IMG/VR virus record: IMGVR_UViG_3300018954_000018
Span: 1 to 45,467 of that record
Source: a virus
DNA: 45,467 nucleotides
Reading direction: 5' to 3' (one strand)
The notes under the pieces are model-generated. The model was not told where the DNA came from, ran no database searches, and saw only the letters and a list, made by a program, of their open reading frames with translations. The translations under genes and the position numbers were made by a program. Of this stretch, positions 41,663 through 45,467 are shown in pieces. Numbering within the stretch: the first letter of the stretch is position 1; every line of letters starts with the position of its first letter.

Positions 41663-42202
41663 GTGGCAACCAAGCCCAGCCCAGCCGCCGCCGCAGTCGG
41701 CGGCCGGATCACCGCCGGCCGGTGGAACTCCGACCTCGTCGCGATGTGGGAGTTCCTCGACCTCAAGCGCCCCGCCTGCTACCTGGTGCAGAGCACGCCG
41801 TCCCCGGCGTTCTCCGCCGGCAACTTCTCCGGTGTCGGCTTCGACACCGAGGTCGTCGACCGCGACGAGCAGCACGACGCGAACGAAGTCACCCGGATCC
41901 GGATCGGGAAGACGCTCGGCTGGTACGAGGTGTCCGGGTCGATCGCATGGTTCACGAACGGCACCGGCCAGCGCCGCGGCGCCCGCGTCGCGCTCAACGG
42001 CGTCGGCGTCAACGGTTCCGAGGCCTTTCACACCGTCACCGCCGCCCCGCTGATGACCGTCATCCCCCGCGTCCTGGTCCGCGCCAGCTCCCCGACGGAC
42101 TACGTGCAGCTGCAGGCGTGGCACGACGCCACGAGCAGCATCTCGACCGCCGTGTCGGGCGCGTTCCGGTCCAGCTTCACTGCCGTCTACCTCGGCAGCT
42201 GA
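41663..42202 (+). CDS. tail fibre or tail-tip protein
   Basis: 179 residues from GTG 41663 (CAGGAG upstream). Start VGGRITAGRWNSDLVAMWEF is typical of small phage tail proteins. The rest is a beta-rich knob (YEVSGSIAWFTNGTGQRRGA, LMTVIPRVLVRASSPTDY), similar to C1q/TNF-like fibre knobs. Last gene of the tail operon; a strong terminator follows. Confidence 0.7.
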   Translation: MATKPSPAAAAVGGRITAGRWNSDLVAMWEFLDLKRPACYLVQSTPSPAFSAGNFSGVGFDTEVVDRDEQHDANEVTRIRIGKTLGWYEVSGSIAWFTNGTGQRRGARVALNGVGVNGSEAFHTVTAAPLMTVIPRVLVRASSPTDYVQLQAWHDATSSISTAVSGAFRSSFTAVYLGS

Positions 42203-42211
42203 CCCCCATCC

Positions 42212-42252
42212 CCTCGCCCCGGCCGCCTATGGGTGGACCGGCCGGGGCGAGG
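42212..42252. terminator. 14-bp perfect hairpin ending the tail operon
   Basis: CCTCGCCCCGGCCG (42212-42225) pairs exactly with 42239-42252, with a 13-base loop. It separates tail genes from the lysis cassette. Confidence 0.82.
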
Positions 42253-42277
42253 CTCAACGTTTACGCAAGGGGGAGCC

Positions 42278-42628
42278 ATGCTCACCGATGTGGCCGATCT
42301 GCTGAAGGAGGGCGGTATGTCTGCCCCCGCCTGGGCCTTCTTCACGGCAATCCTGCTCGCCCTGATCGCTCTCCTGAAGGAGTCGATCCAGGCCCGGCAC
42401 GCCGCGACCGCCGCGAAGAAGGCCGCCAGCGAGGCGTCAGATCAGATCGACGAGGTGCGCAAGCTCTCCGAGCCGACTGGTAACGGCTTCGCGGAGAAGG
42501 TGCTGAAGGGCCAGGAGGACATCGTCCTGCGCCTGAAGCGCCTAGAGGTGGGCCAGGACGCTCACGCCGGCACCCTCATGGCGCACCTGCTGGAGCACGA
42601 CCGCAAGCACGACCACCCCACCGACTGA
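42278..42628 (+). CDS. membrane protein of the lysis cassette (holin-like, DUF2746-like)
   Basis: 116 residues from ATG 42278 (GGGGGAG upstream; an ATG at 42317 after AAGGAGG is an alternative start, so two lengths may be made). One transmembrane helix (about residues 18-34, AWAFFTAILLALIALL) is followed by a helical, charged tail (AATAAKKAASEASDQIDEVR). The His-rich end is HDRKHDHPTD. Dual starts resemble holin/antiholin pairs. Precedes a second membrane protein and the endolysin. Confidence 0.68.
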   Translation: MLTDVADLLKEGGMSAPAWAFFTAILLALIALLKESIQARHAATAAKKAASEASDQIDEVRKLSEPTGNGFAEKVLKGQEDIVLRLKRLEVGQDAHAGTLMAHLLEHDRKHDHPTD

Positions 42629-42695
42629 CCCCCTGCACCACCCTCGCGCCGCCCGGTCCCGGACGGCGATCTCGTCATGCCCGAAGGAGTCCACC

Positions 42696-42962
42696 ATGCC
42701 CACCCGTGAGCCCCTGATCTCCACTGCGACCGCCGTCGCGGTCGTGACCGCCGTCATCGCCCTCCTCGTCGCGTTCGGCGTCGGCCTGAACGACGACCAG
42801 CGGACCGCGATCCTCGGCTTCACCGCCGTCGCCGTCCCCCTGGTCACCGCGCTGCTCGCCCGCAGCAAGGTCACCCCGACCGCCGACCCGCGCAACGACG
42901 CCGGCGACCGGCTGGTCCCCGCCGACCTGCCCGAGGGCGGCAGCACCTTCCGCACCCTGTGA
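42696..42962 (+). CDS. holin
   Basis: 88 residues; GAAGGAG upstream of ATG 42696. Two hydrophobic helices (about 10-30 and 40-57) joined by LNDDQRTAIL and a polar tail. Its stop overlaps the endolysin start (GTGA). Size, topology and position fit a class II holin that forms the membrane hole for the endolysin. Confidence 0.78.
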   Translation: MPTREPLISTATAVAVVTAVIALLVAFGVGLNDDQRTAILGFTAVAVPLVTALLARSKVTPTADPRNDAGDRLVPADLPEGGSTFRTL

Positions 42963-43813
42963 CCACCTACCTGCGGCGCGCGGACTGGACGCGCACCGCG
43001 CCGCGCAAGGCGCTCGCCGCGCTCGACCCGGACCGCCTGCGCGGCTTCGCCGTCCACTGGCCCGGCTCGGCCGCACCGCTCGGCGACCTCACGCAGACGC
43101 AGGTCGCCCGCCGCCTCGAGTCCTACCGGGCCATGCACACCGCCCCCGGTGGCATCGGCACGAAGACGGGCGCCTCAGACATCGCCTACCAGGTCGCGAT
43201 CGACCAGGAGGGCCGCGTGTGGCCGCTGCGCGGGGTTGCCTCGAGGTCGGGCGCGAACGGCGACGCTGGCCTGAACGCGCTCTGGGGCGCCGTCCTGCTG
43301 CTCGTCGGCCCGGGGGAGCAGCCGTCGCGCAAGCTCGTGCACGCCGTCCAGGACTTCCGTGAGGACGTCTGGCTCAAGCGCTACCCGAAGGCGACCCGCG
43401 TCGTCGGGCACCGCGACCTCCACGGCACCGCATGCCCGGGGCCGCTGGTGTACGAGCTCGTCACCCGCGGCGTCTTCCGCCGCCCACCCGCCCCGCCGGT
43501 GGCGCCCAAGCCGCCGGCACCGCCCTCGAAGGGAACCGACGTGGCAGAGCTGACGACCCGCGACATCCGGGAGGCCGTGCTCGGCACGAGCTACCGGGAG
43601 TACGTCGACGAGAACGGCGACGCCGTGCGCAACCCGCGCACGATCGCCGACTTCATCGTCTCGAGCCACCGCAACACCGTCGAGATCGAGCACCGGCTCC
43701 AGGCGCTGCAGGACGTGCTCGTCGCCCGGGACGACGCGCAGACGGCGCTCCTGCGGGAGATCCGCGACGCCGTCGCCCCGCCGCCCGCCCCGGTGGAGGC
43801 GGCGCGAGGGTGA
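42959..43813 (+). CDS. endolysin, N-acetylmuramoyl-L-alanine amidase
   Basis: 284 residues from GTG 42959. Amidase_2-type domain in the N-terminal 175 residues, with zinc ligands His33 (FAVHWPG), His151 and Cys159 (GHRDLHGTACPG). A Pro-rich linker leads to a helical C-terminal region (IREAVLGTSYREYVDENG, IVSSHRNTVEIEHRLQALQD), probably for wall binding or oligomerisation. Cuts the bond between muramic acid and the stem peptide. Confidence 0.9.
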   Translation: MTTYLRRADWTRTAPRKALAALDPDRLRGFAVHWPGSAAPLGDLTQTQVARRLESYRAMHTAPGGIGTKTGASDIAYQVAIDQEGRVWPLRGVASRSGANGDAGLNALWGAVLLLVGPGEQPSRKLVHAVQDFREDVWLKRYPKATRVVGHRDLHGTACPGPLVYELVTRGVFRRPPAPPVAPKPPAPPSKGTDVAELTTRDIREAVLGTSYREYVDENGDAVRNPRTIADFIVSSHRNTVEIEHRLQALQDVLVARDDAQTALLREIRDAVAPPPAPVEAARG

Positions 43814-43818
43814 TTCAC
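43810..43818 (+). promoter_or_regulatory. GTGATTCAC site at the end of the lysis operon
   Basis: The same core as at 5527, 5718, 5754 and 8578 covers the endolysin stop codon. A repressor site at a transcript end recalls the stoperators of some mycobacteriophages. Low confidence, as one 9-mer could arise by chance. Confidence 0.35.
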
Positions 43819-43903
43819 CGGCGGGCGGCGGCCAGCCAGGCGTAGCGTCATCCGCACGGTGTCGCCGCCGGTGCCCCCCGTCGCTGCGCGGCGACGCCCG
43901 ACA

Positions 43904-43949
43904 ACGAAGCGGCCCCACTCCCAGGTCGAGGGGAGTGGGGCCGCTTCGT
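43904..43949. terminator. 19-bp perfect bidirectional terminator
   Basis: ACGAAGCGGCCCCACTCCC (43904-43922) pairs exactly with 43931-43949 with an 8-base loop, followed by CGT-rich DNA. It stands between the convergent endolysin and secreted-protein genes and ends transcription from both sides. Confidence 0.88.
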
Positions 43950-43963
43950 CGTGTCCCGGTGGA

Positions 43964-45142
43964 CTACTGCTGCACCCACCTGTCGAGGACGGCGGCCGCC
44001 ACGGTCGGCGCCGGCGGGCCCTCGACGCTCGTCTCGGCGGTGTGCGCGGTCGTGTAGACGCTCACCTTGTCCCCGGCCACCACCGGCAGCGACAGGCTGA
44101 CGTAGGGCTGCCCGGCGACCATGTTGGGCGCGGTCTCCGTGCGGTCACCGACCCGCAGGTGCACCCAGTAGACGTAGGGGGCGCCGGGGGTGATGGCGAC
44201 CCGGTACGTGACCCGCTTCGGGCCCTCGCACTCGCACGTCTTGATGAGCCGGACGATGACGGGGCAGATGATCGTGGTCGCCCCGGTCGCCCGGTCGACG
44301 TGCCCGCCGCCGAGGATCACCTGGTGCCCGGCGCTCGGCCGGTTGAGCCACACCGTGCTCGACGACGGCACGACCGCGGTCGCGCGGACGGTCGCGCCGA
44401 ACCCTTCGGGCGTGACCGCGAACCGAGCCCGGCCGCGCCGGTCGGTGCGGGCCTGGGACTTCGCGACCTTGGCCTTCGTGCCGGTGAGCGTGACCAGGGC
44501 ACCGGCGGCGGGCCGCCCCCCGGTGGTCACGGTGACCGTGACGGTGCCCCGCTGCTTCGGGAGCAGCTGAGGTGCGGCGACCTTCATGGCGAGCTTGCCC
44601 GCCGTGACCGACGCCGCCAGCAGCGCCCGGTACCCGGCGCGGTCGCCGGGCGTGAGCTGGGCGATGTACCCCGGGAGGTCGGCGCGCAGCGCGAGGGCCT
44701 GCTGCTGCCCCGCCCTCGTCGGCTGACCGGCGGGGTCCTGAGCGATGAGGGTCGCCAGGGCGAACCAGACGCGGGCGTTCGCGTGCGCCCGGTCGCCAGC
44801 CCGGGGCGCGTTGACGATGTACGCCGCCCGGGCGACGGCCGCCTTCGGCATGACCGCGGCGGCCGTGCCCGTACCGACCCTCCCGTTCGGCGCGAGCAGG
44901 TTGTACGAGACGCACCACCCCTCGCGACCGTTGAGGACGTACGACCCGGCCCACATGGTGCGGGACACGCTGTGGTGCTTCCCGGCCTTGAGGGCGAGGC
45001 CGGGGCCCTTGACGAGCGTCGGCTTCGCGGTGGCGGCACGCGCCACCGGGGCGGGGGCGGCCTGGGCGGGTGGCGCGGCGACTGCCGCGCCGGACAGCGC
45101 GGCGACGAGCACCGCGCCGAGGGATGCCAGAGACTTGCGCAT
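43964..45142 (-). CDS. large secreted protein, thioester-domain-like plus Ig-like domains
   Basis: 392 residues from ATG 45140-45142 with AGGAG seven bases upstream. A signal peptide (RKSLASLGAVLVAALSGAAV to AQAA) is followed by a domain at about 45-175 with GWCVSYNLLAPNGRVG and HANARVWFALATLI. The spacing recalls actinobacterial thioester surface domains, though the expected Gln near AxxAxW is not seen. A transthyretin/Ig-like domain follows (VTVTVTTGGRPAAGALVTLT), then a C-terminal beta domain with CxC (KTCECEGP). No sortase signal. It lies downstream of the transfer operon on the same strand, so it may be a surface factor for cell contact, or a lysogenic conversion gene. Confidence 0.7.
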   Translation of the reverse strand: MRKSLASLGAVLVAALSGAAVAAPPAQAAPAPVARAATAKPTLVKGPGLALKAGKHHSVSRTMWAGSYVLNGREGWCVSYNLLAPNGRVGTGTAAAVMPKAAVARAAYIVNAPRAGDRAHANARVWFALATLIAQDPAGQPTRAGQQQALALRADLPGYIAQLTPGDRAGYRALLAASVTAGKLAMKVAAPQLLPKQRGTVTVTVTTGGRPAAGALVTLTGTKAKVAKSQARTDRRGRARFAVTPEGFGATVRATAVVPSSSTVWLNRPSAGHQVILGGGHVDRATGATTIICPVIVRLIKTCECEGPKRVTYRVAITPGAPYVYWVHLRVGDRTETAPNMVAGQPYVSLSLPVVAGDKVSVYTTAHTAETSVEGPPAPTVAAAVLDRWVQQ

Positions 45143-45170
45143 GATCCAACTCCTACGAGGTTGGGTCAGG

Positions 45171-45235
45171 GGCAGCCCCACCCCGTCGACCCGCACTCGA
45201 GGTGCAACTCGCGTGCGGTGAGCGGTGGGGCTGCC
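45171..45235. terminator. extended hairpin between the Spd-like gene and the secreted-protein gene
   Basis: GGCAGCCCCACC (45171-45182) pairs with 45224-45235, and inside it CCGCAC (45191-45196) with GTGCGG (45213-45218). It follows the stop of the transfer operon on the minus strand and precedes the secreted-protein start, so it may end the operon or act as its attenuator. Confidence 0.65.
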
Positions 45236-45293
45236 CTGCGGGTGATGCAGGTGGGTGGTGCAGCCGGCCCCCGCCGGACAGCTGTGGATGGGG

Positions 45294-45467
45294 TCAGACG
45301 TTGCGGGCGAAGCGGCCGGGCGCGACCCGGACGGCGTCCCCGTCGCGGATGAGGTCAGCCAGCCAGACCTTGACGGTGGACCGGGCCATGCCGATGTGCT
45401 CGAAGTCGCTGTAGCCAACGGCGCGACCGTCGGCCGGGAGGGCGGCCAGGAGGCGGCTGGCCGGGTC
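45294..45467 (-). CDS. C-terminal part of the Spd-like protein (rest at window start)
   Basis: The frame entering from the right edge encodes 57 residues and stops at 45294-45296. Its winged-helix segment is the same as that encoded by 13-138. Joined to 702-139 it completes the 245-residue membrane protein in one frame, which supports circularity. The final sequence is IRDGDAVRVAPGRFARNV. Confidence 0.8.
   Translation of the reverse strand, partial: DPASRLLAALPADGRAVGYSDFEHIGMARSTVKVWLADLIRDGDAVRVAPGRFARNV
45342..45467. repeat. 126-bp direct terminal repeat (copy of 13-138)
   Basis: Bases 45342-45467 equal 13-138 exactly. The first 12 bases of the window do not continue the match: they are the inverted form of the spacer 45327-45341, which lies between the 6-bp inverted repeats CGCGAC (45321-45326) and GTCGCG (45342-45347). 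The pattern fits a circular molecule assembled with an end overlap plus a small inversion or fold-back at the left tip. Circular size would be 45,329 bp. Confidence 0.85.

Noticed and set aside
1-45467. Plasmid replication (Rep), partition (ParA/ParB) or relaxase genes
   Set aside because: No product shows the expected motifs; the DnaD-like gene at 13401-14252 is the only replication candidate.

Overview
The window looks like one complete, circular, very GC-rich actinobacterial element of about 45.3 kb: a temperate phage with a siphovirus-type gene set that also carries a plasmid-style conjugation module. Bases 13-138 are repeated exactly at 45342-45467. Joining the ends there gives a circle of 45,329 bp and restores one intact gene across the junction. 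Pointers to an actinobacterial host are the base composition, many GTG starts in 4-base stop/start overlaps, the TraB/Spd-type transfer genes, and an attP core that matches the 3' end of a tRNA, probably tRNA-Leu.

Region by region. (1) 1-4748, minus strand: a tightly overlapping transfer operon with three small leader proteins, a small membrane protein, a TraB/FtsK-like DNA translocase, a hypothetical protein and two membrane proteins, the last one spanning the junction. Next to the translocase gene lies a cluster of seven 8-bp repeats (1472-1607), a candidate cis-acting transfer locus. Across the junction the same strand continues into a secreted protein (43964-45142). (2) 4740-8741: control and integration. 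This holds divergent operators with an AlpA-type regulator, a secreted protein, an XRE repressor with GTGATTCA operators, attP, a tyrosine integrase, two genes of unknown role and a second HTH repressor. (3) 8742-17548, plus strand: early genes starting with a leaderless Cro-like gene and an AlpA/excisionase-like gene, then a chain of small zinc-binding and unknown proteins, a frameshifted cytosine methyltransferase, a DnaD-like replication protein, a PD-(D/E)XK nuclease, a MazG-like pyrophosphohydrolase and an HNH endonuclease. (4) 17747-23558: terminase subunits, portal, prohead protease and HK97 major capsid protein. (5) 23639-31394: an island bracketed by hairpins and encoding four large carbohydrate-active or beta-helix proteins (GH26-like, GH8 and two beta-helix spikes), placed between capsid and connector genes. 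(6) 31448-42202: connector, tail completion, tail tube, frameshifted tail chaperones, tape measure with a lysozyme domain, minor tail protein and fibre. (7) 42278-43813: two holin-like proteins and an amidase endolysin.

How it may work: the integrase and repressors would support lysogeny, and the plus-strand early and late operons would run the lytic cycle. The minus-strand operon could move double-stranded DNA between mycelial or neighbouring cells by the TraB mechanism. No relaxase, ParA or plasmid-type Rep was recognised, which fits TraB-type transfer and phage-encoded replication. Functions are read from motifs and gene order only; no database search was possible.
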